Positions 48,934 through 57,900 of a DNA stretch of 64,000 nucleotides are shown here, in pieces. This DNA is from Duganella aceris (GTDB lineage Bacteria > Pseudomonadota > Gammaproteobacteria > Burkholderiales > Burkholderiaceae_D), in NCBI RefSeq assembly GCF_011090165.1, contig NZ_JAADJT010000008.1, forward strand, positions 124,001 through 188,000, in the 5' to 3' direction. Positions within the stretch are counted from its first letter, which is position 1, and each line of letters opens with the position of its first letter. Made by a program: the position numbers and the translations under genes. The notes under the pieces are model-generated. The model saw only the letters and a program-made list of their open reading frames with translations, was not told where the DNA came from and ran no database searches.

Positions 48934-50460
48934 ATGAACACCCGCGATAAAACCATCGAGGCCGGCCAGCCCGTCATCAAGAAACTGATCCCGTTCGGCG
49001 GCTATCACACCAACAAGGTGCCGGGCCACGATCCGGAGCTGACCGAAGTCGGCCCCGGCACGCCGATGGGCGAATACATGCGGCGCTTCTGGCATCCGGT
49101 GTGCATGTCGCTGGAATTGACCGATACGCCGCACTTCCTCAAGATCCTCGGCGAAGAGCTGGTGGCCTTCCGCGACGGCTCCGGCCGCATCGGCCTGCTG
49201 CATGCGCACTGCGTGCACCGTGGCGCGTCGCTGGAGTACGGCGCGATCCAGGAGAAGGGCATCATGTGCTGTTACCACGGCATGGTGTTCGACATCGACG
49301 GCACCTGCCTGCACGTGCCGTTCCCGAAGGGCGAGGAAAAGGAAGGCGAGAAGTACGCCTGTTCCATCAAGCAGGGCGCCTACAAGGCCTTCGAGCGCAA
49401 CGGCCTGGTGTTCGCCTACATGGGACCGCCGGAAGAGGAACCGCCGTTCCCCGAGTGGGAAGGCAACTTCACCGTGGCCGAAGGCGATGAGCTGGTCCCG
49501 TACAGCAATTTCCAGCACTGTAACTGGTTGCAGGTGCAGGACAACGCGGCCGACAACTTCCACCCGACCGCGCTGCACTCGGCGAAGAACGTCGTCAACG
49601 GCAATTACCAGGGCACGACCTTCGATGAAGTCGGGGCGGCATCGATGGAGGTGGCGCCGGACATGCAGTTCATCCCTATCCACCAGGGGCGCGGCCTGGC
49701 CTGCGCCGGCGCGCGCCGCGTCAACAAGGACAAGCTGTTCGTCCGGGTCCAGCACCAGGTGCTGCCGAATCTGAGCCTGCATGCCTACACTTCCGAGGAC
49801 GGTTCGCAGAAAAAACTGTTCAGCCGCTTCCACATCGTGCGCTGGACGGTGCCGGTCGACGACGTCAACGCCAAGATGATCGGCTGGCGCGTCATGGGCC
49901 CCGGCATCGACACGCGCGGCGTCGGCGACAAGAACATGGTCGGCTACGAGACCATCGACTTCCTCGAAGGCCAGGTGGCGATGCGCCGGCCGGAACGCTT
50001 CGGCAAGTACAAGCTGGAAGACCTGCCGCCGATTCCATCCGACCACCGCGCCCGCGAGAACTACAAGGACTGCCAGTACGCGCCGGGCGATTACGAGGCC
50101 ATCATCAGCCAGCGGCCGATCGCGGTGCACGCGCTGGAAAACCCTACCAAGTTCGACGCCGGCGTATTTTTGTTCCGCAAGCTGCTGCGCGACGCGGTGC
50201 GCGGCACCAATCCGGCCGCCGGCCCGCAGCAGTTCGCCGCCTGGCTGCGCGACAACGCCGCCGCGCCGAACAGCTACTGCACCGGCAACGTGCTCGAAGT
50301 GCCGGAAGGCGCGACCACCGAGGAAGAAGTGGCGCGGCGTCGTCACGTCACGCGCCAGATCGTCGCCATCCTGACCGAGAGCGAAGGCCTGAAGGGCGAG
50401 CAGCGCGACGGCTTCGTGCGCGAACGTTTCGACGCGCTGGAAAAATCGACGCAGGGTTGA
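48934..50460 (+). CDS. Rieske aromatic ring-hydroxylating oxygenase, alpha subunit (phthalate dioxygenase type)
   Basis: A 508-residue oxygenase. The Rieske cluster ligands are C93, H95, C112 and H115 (CVH-x16-CCYH), and the mononuclear iron site has D207, H210 and H215 (DNFHPTALH). The N-terminal GPGTPMGEYMRRFWHPVCMS is typical of the phthalate 4,5-dioxygenase/vanillate demethylase group, which has no beta subunit and uses a single PDR-type reductase, encoded next. The expected reaction is hydroxylation or O-demethylation of an aromatic acid. The start has AGAGGAGA upstream. Substrate unknown. Confidence 0.92.
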   Translation: MNTRDKTIEAGQPVIKKLIPFGGYHTNKVPGHDPELTEVGPGTPMGEYMRRFWHPVCMSLELTDTPHFLKILGEELVAFRDGSGRIGLLHAHCVHRGASLEYGAIQEKGIMCCYHGMVFDIDGTCLHVPFPKGEEKEGEKYACSIKQGAYKAFERNGLVFAYMGPPEEEPPFPEWEGNFTVAEGDELVPYSNFQHCNWLQVQDNAADNFHPTALHSAKNVVNGNYQGTTFDEVGAASMEVAPDMQFIPIHQGRGLACAGARRVNKDKLFVRVQHQVLPNLSLHAYTSEDGSQKKLFSRFHIVRWTVPVDDVNAKMIGWRVMGPGIDTRGVGDKNMVGYETIDFLEGQVAMRRPERFGKYKLEDLPPIPSDHRARENYKDCQYAPGDYEAIISQRPIAVHALENPTKFDAGVFLFRKLLRDAVRGTNPAAGPQQFAAWLRDNAAAPNSYCTGNVLEVPEGATTEEEVARRRHVTRQIVAILTESEGLKGEQRDGFVRERFDALEKSTQG

Positions 50461-50471
50461 GGTGTGCATAA

Positions 50472-50491
50472 GCCCGGCCGCAGAGCCGGGC
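50472..50491 (+). other. Intercistronic hairpin between oxygenase and reductase genes
   Basis: GCCCGGC-CGCAGA-GCCGGGC, a seven-base G+C stem 11 bases after the oxygenase stop, with only TTT following. It ends just before the reductase ribosome-binding site. Partial termination or 3'-end protection would favour oxygenase over reductase. Confidence 0.6.
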
Positions 50492-50507
50492 GTTTCAGGA
50501 GACTGCA

Positions 50508-51512
50508 ATGGAAATGAGCCAACAATTCATCGACACCGCGCGCCAGCCGACATCGTTGTCGCTGCTGGTGCGCCAGGTGCGCTACGAGGCGGAGGGCATC
50601 AATTCGTATGAGCTGGTGCATCCGCTGGGCGAGCAACTGCCGCCGTTCACGGCCGGCGCCCACATCGACATCCACCTGCCGAACGGGATGACGCGCCAAT
50701 ACTCACTGTGCAATGCGCCGCACGAACGGCACCGCTATGTCATCGCGGTGCTGCGCGACGAAGCGGGGCGCGGCGGTTCCAAAGCGCTGCACGACACGCT
50801 GCAGGTGCAGGGCCTGACGACCGTCGGCGCGCCGCGCAACAACTTCCACCTCGCCGCCGACGCGAAGAAGGTGATCCTGCTGGCCGGCGGCATCGGCGTG
50901 ACGCCGATGAAGTCGATGGCGCACGCGCTGGAGGCGGCCGGCGTGCCGTTCGAGCTGCATTACTGTGCACGCAACGAGGGCTGTGTCGCCTTCCGCGAGC
51001 AGTTCGACACCGACTGGGCGCACGGACAACTGCACTTCCACCACGATCGCGGCGTGCCGTCGGACGGGCTGGATATCGCCGGACTGCTGCGCGAGCCGGA
51101 AGCGGGCACGCACGTGTACTACTGCGGCCCGTCCGGCTTTATGAAGGCCTGCGCCGCCGCGACCAGCCATTGGGCGCGCGGCACCGTCCACTTCGAGCAC
51201 TTCAAGGCGCCCGAGCCGGAGCCGGCGTCCGTCAGTCCGGCCCCGGCGCCGGGCAGCTTCCAGCTGAAGATCGCCAGCAGCGGCGTCATGCTCGACGTGC
51301 CGCCGGATAAAAGCATCGCCGAAGTGCTCGACGAGGCCGGTATCCACATCGAGACCTCGTGCCAGGCCGGCCTGTGCGCCACCTGCAAGATCCGCTACCT
51401 CGAAGGCGAGGTCGATCACCGCGACTACATCCTCGACGAGGCCGAACACGGCCAATGGCTGACCGCCTGCGTGTCGCGCGCGACGTCCGGCGTGCTGGTG
51501 CTCGACCTGTAA
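50508..51512 (+). CDS. PDR/VanB-type oxygenase reductase
   Basis: A 334-residue electron-transfer protein for the Rieske oxygenase. The FMN domain shows RQYSL (about residues 64-68), the NADH domain GGIGVTP (about 128), YYCGPSGFM (about 204), and the C-terminal plant-type [2Fe-2S] ferredoxin CQAGLCATCK with a fourth Cys near residue 324. Domain order FMN-NAD-[2Fe-2S] is that of phthalate dioxygenase reductase. The ATG has AGGAG upstream. Confidence 0.93.
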   Translation: MEMSQQFIDTARQPTSLSLLVRQVRYEAEGINSYELVHPLGEQLPPFTAGAHIDIHLPNGMTRQYSLCNAPHERHRYVIAVLRDEAGRGGSKALHDTLQVQGLTTVGAPRNNFHLAADAKKVILLAGGIGVTPMKSMAHALEAAGVPFELHYCARNEGCVAFREQFDTDWAHGQLHFHHDRGVPSDGLDIAGLLREPEAGTHVYYCGPSGFMKACAAATSHWARGTVHFEHFKAPEPEPASVSPAPAPGSFQLKIASSGVMLDVPPDKSIAEVLDEAGIHIETSCQAGLCATCKIRYLEGEVDHRDYILDEAEHGQWLTACVSRATSGVLVLDL

Positions 51513-51534
51513 CCCATTAACCCAAGGAGTCATC

Positions 51535-52377
51535 ATGCTAGACAAAGTCAAAACGACGCTGTCGCCCCAACAACAGGCGGCCGCCATCTCCATCTATCAA
51601 CCCAAGCAAGCGGGCCTGATTTTCCCGCAGATCCCGTCCTTCGACAACCACGCCGAGGAACGCCAGCACCGCAAGGAACGGCTGGTGGCGGCCTGCCGCG
51701 CCTTCGCCCAGCAGGGCTACGACTACGGCTTCGCCGGCCACCTGACGGTGCGCGATCCGGAGTTCCCGGAACTGTACTGGACCAATCCGATGTGCGTGCA
51801 TTTCTCGCAGGTGCGGGTGTCCAACCTGATCCTGGCGGACCACAAGGGCAAGGTGGTCGAAGGCGACTATGCGATCAACCGTGCCGGCTTCGTGCTGCAC
51901 GCGGCGGTCCACGAGGCGCATCCGGACATCATGGCGATGTGCCATGCCCACACCGTGTACGGCACCGCCTTCGCCGCGCTGGGCAAGCCGCTGGAGCCGA
52001 TCAGCCAGGACGCGGCCGCGTTCTTCGAAGACCACGTGGTGATCAGGGACGAGGCGGGGCAGGTGGCGGTCGAGGAGAAAGCCGGGCTGGCCGTGTGCGA
52101 CTGGTTCAAGGACGTCAAGGCGGCAATCCACCAGAACCACGGCCTGCTGACGGCGAGCCGCCACAGCATCGAATCCGCCGCGTTCTGGTTCATCGCGCTG
52201 GAGCGCTGCTGCCAGCAGCAGCTGATGGTGGAGGCCACCGGGCAGACGCCGCTGCTGGTGTCGCCGGACCGTGCGCGCTACAGCCGCGAGCACGTGGGCA
52301 GCGACTACATCGGCTGGCTGCATTTCCAGCCGATCTGGGACCAGTTGTCGAAGACCCAGCCCGACATGTTCGACTAA
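51535..52377 (+). CDS. Class II aldolase/adducin-family enzyme
   Basis: A 280-residue zinc-dependent family member. Zinc ligands are seen as HAH (CHAHTVYG) and the later H in HQNHGLL; the acidic residue after the aldolase loop is E in FFEDH. Family reactions include retro-aldol cleavage (fuculose-phosphate aldolase) and decarboxylation of hydroxylated aromatic acids (dihydroxyphthalate decarboxylase type). Lying behind a phthalate-type Rieske system, a decarboxylase or aldolase step on the hydroxylated product is likely. Confidence 0.85.
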   Translation: MLDKVKTTLSPQQQAAAISIYQPKQAGLIFPQIPSFDNHAEERQHRKERLVAACRAFAQQGYDYGFAGHLTVRDPEFPELYWTNPMCVHFSQVRVSNLILADHKGKVVEGDYAINRAGFVLHAAVHEAHPDIMAMCHAHTVYGTAFAALGKPLEPISQDAAAFFEDHVVIRDEAGQVAVEEKAGLAVCDWFKDVKAAIHQNHGLLTASRHSIESAAFWFIALERCCQQQLMVEATGQTPLLVSPDRARYSREHVGSDYIGWLHFQPIWDQLSKTQPDMFD

Positions 52378-52399
52378 GACAAAACGCATTATCCAGGCT

Positions 52400-52415
52400 T
52401 CCGCCTCACGGCGGA
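52400..52415 (+). other. Hairpin between aldolase and MFS genes
   Basis: TCCGCC-TCAC-GGCGGA within a 118-base non-coding gap. No T tract follows, so it is more likely a processing or pausing element than a terminator. Confidence 0.45.
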
Positions 52416-52495
52416 CATTCCGGGCGCCAGACTTCGGGAGCGGCAGCATGCCGCTCAAACCGGGCACGTCCGAATCAAATCTCAGGAGACAAGTA

Positions 52496-53809
52496 ATGCT
52501 TAATTCAACCACCACCATCGGTGGCGCCTATCTATCCGACGACAAGGCGCAAGCGGTATACGCCAAAGTCACCTGGCGCCTCCTTCCTTTCCTGTTCCTC
52601 TGCTACGTGTTCGCCTATCTCGATCGCGTCAACGTCGGTTTTGCCAAGTTGCAGATGATGAGCGACCTCGGTTTCAGTGAAGCCGTCTACGGCCTCGGTG
52701 CCGGCGTGTTCTTCGTCGGCTACCTGGCGTTCGAAGTGCCCAGCAACCTGATCATGCTGAAGGTCGGCGCCCGCGTCTGGATCGCCCGCATCATGGTCAC
52801 CTGGGGCCTGATTTCATGTTCGATGATCTTCGTCACGACCCCGACCTCGTTCTACATCCTGCGCTTCCTGCTCGGCGTGGCGGAGGCGGGCTTCATCCCG
52901 GCCATCGTGCTGTACCTGACGTACTTCTTCCCGGCCACGCGCTGCGGCAAGGTGACCGCGCTGTTCTTCACCGGGATACCGATGTCGGGCGTGCTGGGTG
53001 GCCCGGTGTCCGGCTGGATCATGAGTTCGATGGACCAGGTCAACGGCCTGGCCTCCTGGCAGTGGCTGTTCGTGCTCGAATCGATACCCACCGTGATTCT
53101 GGGCGTGACCGCCTGGTTCTACCTGAGCGACAAGATCGGCGACGCGAAGTGGCTGACCAGCGACGAGAAGGCGCTGCTGGAATATAACCTGAACCAGGAC
53201 CAGCACGGCAAGCATCTGCACTCGCTGCGCGACGGCTTCGTCAATCCGCGCGTCTGGATGCTGAGCTTCCTCTACCTGTTCTTTACCATGGGCCTGTACG
53301 GCATCAGCTTCTGGCTGCCCACCATCGTCAAGGACAGCGGCGTCAAGAACCCGCTCGACATCGGCCTGTTGACGGTGATCCCGTACGCGGCGGCGACCGC
53401 CGCGATGATCCTGGTCGGCCGCAGTTCCGACGCGCGGCACGAACGCCGCTGGCACCTGGCGCTGGCCGGCATCGTCGGCGCGGTGGGCCTGGCCGGCAGC
53501 GTCGCCTACGCCCATGACACCGCGATCGCCATGTTCGCCTTGACGCTGGCGACGATGGGGATCATGACCACGATCTCGCAATTCTGGACCTTGCCGCCGA
53601 TGATACTCAGCGGCGCGGCGGCGGCCGCCGGCCTGGCCGTCGCCAACTCGGTGGGCAGCGTCTCCGGGCTGATCGCGCCTTACCTGCTCGGCATCGTCAA
53701 GACGGTGACCAACAGCACCAACAGCGGTGTACTGGTGCTGGCTGGGTGCCTGCTGATCGGCAGCTGCATGGTGTTCGCCATTCCGGCAAAACTGGTCAAC
53801 CGAAAGTAA
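52496..53809 (+). CDS. MFS transporter, anion:cation symporter family
   Basis: A 437-residue 12-helix carrier. It has YLDRVNVGFAKLQM in helix 1, typical of ACS-family aromatic-acid, tartrate and glucarate transporters, and the GVAEAGFIPAIVLYLTYFFP segment. The ATG at 52496 has CAGGAGA upstream; frame before it is non-coding. It should import the acid metabolised by the Rieske/aldolase enzymes. The porin gene starts 9 bases after its stop. Confidence 0.9.
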   Translation: MLNSTTTIGGAYLSDDKAQAVYAKVTWRLLPFLFLCYVFAYLDRVNVGFAKLQMMSDLGFSEAVYGLGAGVFFVGYLAFEVPSNLIMLKVGARVWIARIMVTWGLISCSMIFVTTPTSFYILRFLLGVAEAGFIPAIVLYLTYFFPATRCGKVTALFFTGIPMSGVLGGPVSGWIMSSMDQVNGLASWQWLFVLESIPTVILGVTAWFYLSDKIGDAKWLTSDEKALLEYNLNQDQHGKHLHSLRDGFVNPRVWMLSFLYLFFTMGLYGISFWLPTIVKDSGVKNPLDIGLLTVIPYAAATAAMILVGRSSDARHERRWHLALAGIVGAVGLAGSVAYAHDTAIAMFALTLATMGIMTTISQFWTLPPMILSGAAAAAGLAVANSVGSVSGLIAPYLLGIVKTVTNSTNSGVLVLAGCLLIGSCMVFAIPAKLVNRK

Positions 53810-53818
53810 GGCGATCCG

Positions 53819-54889
53819 ATGAAAAAAACAATCATGATTGCGGCGCTGGGCGCCGGTTGCTCCGGCGTCGCCTGCGCGCAAAGCGCGGTCACCGTCTATG
53901 GCCTGATCGACATGGCGGTGGTGCGGGAAGGCGGCGCCGCCGCCGGCTCGGTGACCAAGTTGAGCAGCGGCGTCACCGCCGGCTCGCGCATCGGCTTCAA
54001 GGGCACGGAAGACCTGGGCGACGGCTTGTCGGCCGTGTTCCTGCTGGAGAGCGGCTTCCAGGCCGACACCGGCGCCATGGGACAGGGCGGGTTGCTGTTC
54101 GGGCGGCAGGCGTATGTCGGCTTGCAGGGCAAGTTCGGCTCCGTACTGGTCGGCCGCCAGTACACGCCGGAATACCTGGCGGTGGTGATGGCCGATCCGT
54201 TCGGCTCCGGCTACGTGGGCGACACCAAGAACATGGTGGCCACCACCGGCAACTCGTTCAGCCGGATGGACAACACGGTGAAATATATCTCGCCGAAAAT
54301 CGGCGCGGTGACGGTGGAACTGGTGGCGGCGCCGGGCGAAGTGGCCGGCGACAGCGCCGCCGGCCGGCAGCTGGGCGGCTCCGTCGACTACACCGCCGGC
54401 CCGCTGCGCCTGCGCTACGGCTACCACAACCGCGACAACGACAGCGCCACCACGCACGGCGTGTCGAGCGCGCGCAACCACGTGCTGGCGGCGGTCTACG
54501 ACTTCGGCCCGTTGATGGTGCATGCTCTGTACGGCGTCAATCGCGGCTTCAACAGCGCGGTCTGGCGCAACACCGCCAATCCGTTCGGCTATGCGTCGAT
54601 GCCGGCCGCGTCGACCGACAGCAGGGACGCCATGCTGGGTGTAACGGTGCCGTTCGGGCCGCACGCGCTGATGGCGTCCTGGATCCACAAGGACGACCGC
54701 GACGCCGCCAACCGCGACGCCAACCAATGGGCGCTCGGTTACCGCTACCGGCTGTCGAAGCGTACCGACCTGTATGCCGCCTACGCGCGGATCGACAACC
54801 GCAACGGCGCCAGCTACACCGTCGGCAGCGCGATCGAATCCGGCTCGGGCGACCGCGCGGCCAGCGCAGGCATCCGGCACACGTTTTAA
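53819..54889 (+). CDS. Beta-proteobacterial general porin
   Basis: A 356-residue outer-membrane porin (porin_4/OmpC-like). It has a signal peptide ending ACAQ, VTVYGLIDMAV as first strand, SRIGFKGTEDLGDGLSAVF, GRQAYVGLQGKFGSVLVGRQ and a C-terminal GIRHTF strand. Such porins often end catabolic operons in Burkholderiales and let the substrate through the outer membrane. It is followed by a hairpin. Confidence 0.92.
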   Translation: MKKTIMIAALGAGCSGVACAQSAVTVYGLIDMAVVREGGAAAGSVTKLSSGVTAGSRIGFKGTEDLGDGLSAVFLLESGFQADTGAMGQGGLLFGRQAYVGLQGKFGSVLVGRQYTPEYLAVVMADPFGSGYVGDTKNMVATTGNSFSRMDNTVKYISPKIGAVTVELVAAPGEVAGDSAAGRQLGGSVDYTAGPLRLRYGYHNRDNDSATTHGVSSARNHVLAAVYDFGPLMVHALYGVNRGFNSAVWRNTANPFGYASMPAASTDSRDAMLGVTVPFGPHALMASWIHKDDRDAANRDANQWALGYRYRLSKRTDLYAAYARIDNRNGASYTVGSAIESGSGDRAASAGIRHTF

Positions 54890-54901
54890 GACGGGGGGCT
54901 A

Positions 54902-54922
54902 CCGTGCGCGCGTGGCGCACGG
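54902..54922 (+). terminator. Hairpin after the porin gene
   Basis: CCGTGCGC-GCGTG-GCGCACGG, a perfect eight-base G+C-rich stem starting 13 bases after the porin stop. The following bases (GAATGTTATACTTT) are only moderately T-rich, so termination may be partial. Confidence 0.6.
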
Positions 54923-54971
54923 GAATGTTATACTTTGCTAATATTAACGCTTGGCAAACAAGGATGGCGCC

Positions 54972-57900
54972 GTGTCTCAACTTTTCCATCCTGATATCCC
55001 TTCCGGGAGCCTGAGCGATTTCGCCATCGTCGGCCTTGGCGCTTCCGCAGGCGGCCTGCAAGCGCTGATAAAGTTTTTCGAGCAGATGCCGGCCGATTGC
55101 GACATGGCCTTCGTCGTGATCCTGCACCTGTCGCCCAGCCACGCCAGCAACGTCTCCTCAATCCTGCGGCGGGCGACCCGCATGCCGGTGTCCGAAGTAA
55201 CCGAGGACCGGCGCGTCGAGACCGGCCACGTATATGTCATCGCCCCCAATCGCCAGCTGTCGATGAGCGACGGCATGCTCCATGTGACCGCGTCAGAGAA
55301 AAAGCCCGGCTCGCACGTCACCATCAACCATTTTTTCCGTACCATGGCCGACGCACACAGGCAGCGCTGCTTGGGCGTGTTGCTTTCCGGAACCGGATCC
55401 GATGGCGCCCTAGGCATGGCCGACATCCGTGCCCAGGGCGGTTTGACCATCGCCCAGCATCCCGCCGACGCCGAGCATGGCGCGATGCCAGCGGCGGCGA
55501 TCCGAGCCGAAGCGGTCGATTTCATCCTGCCGGTGGCGGAGATCCCGCAAAAGCTGCTGCAATTGCGCGACAACGCCCGCCGCATCAGCATTTCCGGTCT
55601 CAGCGACTCGGAGGTGATCGAAACCGCGCACCAGAACGCGGAACGTAATCCGAACGAAGAGGCCGCACTGCGCGAGATCATCGCGACCTTGCACGAGCGC
55701 ACCGGGCATGATTTCAGCCAATACAAGCGCGCCACCGTGATGCGCCGTCTGCAACGGCGGCTCCAGGTCCGCACCGTGCCCGACCTGCCGTCCTACCGCG
55801 ACCTGATCAAGACCGATCCCGCCGAGAGCGAGACGCTGCTCAAGGACTTGCTGATCGGGGTGACGCAGTTCTTCCGCGACCGCGAGATTTTCGAGGTGCT
55901 GGAGCGCGACATCATGCCCTCGCTGTTCGCAGAACGCGATCCGGCGCATCCGGTGCGGCTGTGGGTGGCCGCCAGCTCCACCGGCGAGGAAGCGTATTCG
56001 CTGGCGATGTTGTTGAATCAGCAGGCCGGCCTCGGCGCCACGCCCATCGCGGTGCAGATCTTCGCCACCGATATCGACGAGCGCGCGATCGCCATCGCCC
56101 GTGCCGGGCTGTACCCGGAGGAGAGCGCCGGCGACCTGCCGCCCGGCATGCTGCAACGCTATTTCGATCCGAGCGGCCAGGTCTACCGGATCAAGAAGCA
56201 CCTGCGCGAGAGCGTTTCGTTCGCGCTGCACAACTTGCTGCGCGATCCGCCGTTTTCCAAGCTGGACATGATCAGTTGCCGCAATTTGCTGATTTACCTC
56301 GACCGCGAGGCCCAGACCAGGATCCTGGAGACCTTCCACTTCGCGCTGAAACCCGACGGCATCCTGCTGCTGGGAAGCTCCGAGTCGGCGGACATGCTGG
56401 CGGAGCATTTCGCTCCGATCGATAAGAAGAACCGCATTTACCGCGCGAAAGCCAGCCGAGTGAACATCCGAGTCCCCGCCGTGATTCCCGCGTTTAATCC
56501 GCTACGCCAACCGGTCCGGCTGCGCGACAACGCCACCGAGCGGCGCCAGTCCGCCTACGCCGACCTGCACGACCGCGCGTTGGCGAGCACCGCCGCGCCC
56601 AGCCTGATCGTCAACGCCGGCGCCGACATCATCCATATGTCGCCGGAGGCGGGGAAATTCCTGCGCCTTACCGGCGGCGAACCTTCGCGCAACGCGCTGA
56701 ACCTGGTGATTCCCGAATTGCGGCTGGATTTGCGCACCGTGCTGTTCCAGGTGGAGCAGAACGGCGTCCGCGCCCGCATCTTCGTGCCGTCGGTGGTGCG
56801 GGACGGAAAAATGTGGGATGTCGAAATCTGCGCCACGCCCTACCAGGATGAGGCTTCCGGCGAACGTATCGTGGTGGTGATGTTCGAGGAGCGGCAGTCG
56901 GTTGCGCGCGTCGCCGACAAGCCGGAACAATCCGTGGAACCGAACGACGCGGTGCTGCTCAGCCTGGAAAAGAATCTGCAGCGCACCGCCGCGCGTCTGC
57001 AGGATACGATAGAACAGGCGGAGGCCTCGGCCGAGGAGCTGAAGGCGTCCAACGAGGAACTGCAGGCGATTAACGAGGAACTGCGCTCCGCCAGCGAGGA
57101 GCTGGAAACCGGCAAGGAGGAGCTGCTGGCGCTCAACAGCGAACTGCAGCGCGTCAACAACGAAATGCAGAACAAGGTCGACGAGACCACAAGGGCCAAC
57201 GACGACTTGCAGAACCTGATCGTCTCCAGCGACGTCGCCACGCTGTTTGTCGACCGCGAGATGCGGGTGCAGCGCTACACGCCGCGCACCACCGACATCT
57301 TCAACATCATCCCCGGCGACCTGGGGCGACTGCTGGGCCACATCACGCACAACCTGGAGTTCGACGAGCTGGCCAGCGACGCCGCCAGAACCTTCGAGAC
57401 CTTGCGCCTGGTCGAGCGCGAAGTGCGCAGCCTCAACGGCAGGCATTACCTGGCGCGCATGCTGCCGTACCGCACGCTGTCGGACCGGATCGAAGGCGCG
57501 TTGCTGACGTTTATCGACGTCACCGAGCTACGGCGCGCGGAGGAACGCCTGCGCGCGGCCGATGCCCGCATGCGGCTGGTGGCGGCCAGCACCATGGACT
57601 ACGCCATCATCACGCTCGATACGCACGGCGTGATCACTAGCTTCAACAAGGGCGCCGAGCGCATGTACGGCTACCACGAGGGCGAGGTGATCGGCCAGCT
57701 GGTCGACCTGCTGTACACGCCCGAGGACAGGGAGGCCGATGCGCCCGGCGCGGAACGCCAGCGCGCGCAGGCGAGCGGCCGGGCCGAGGACGAGCGCTGG
57801 CACGTCAGGAAAGACGGCGGCCGCTTCTTCTGCAGCGGGGTCATCACGCCGTTGCTGGAGGGGCAGTTCCAGGGATACGCCAAGATCGGCCGCGATCTGA

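Noticed and set aside
52400..52415. Intrinsic terminator between aldolase and MFS genes
   Set aside because: The stem TCCGCC/GGCGGA is not followed by T residues; recorded only as a hairpin.
54929..54950. Sigma-70 promoter for the hybrid kinase (TATACT/TAATAT words)
   Set aside because: No acceptable -35 element is found at the right distance from either word.
54951..54971. TTG start for the CheB-CheR hybrid kinase
   Set aside because: It has no ribosome site; GTG at 54972 follows AAGGA at 7 bases.
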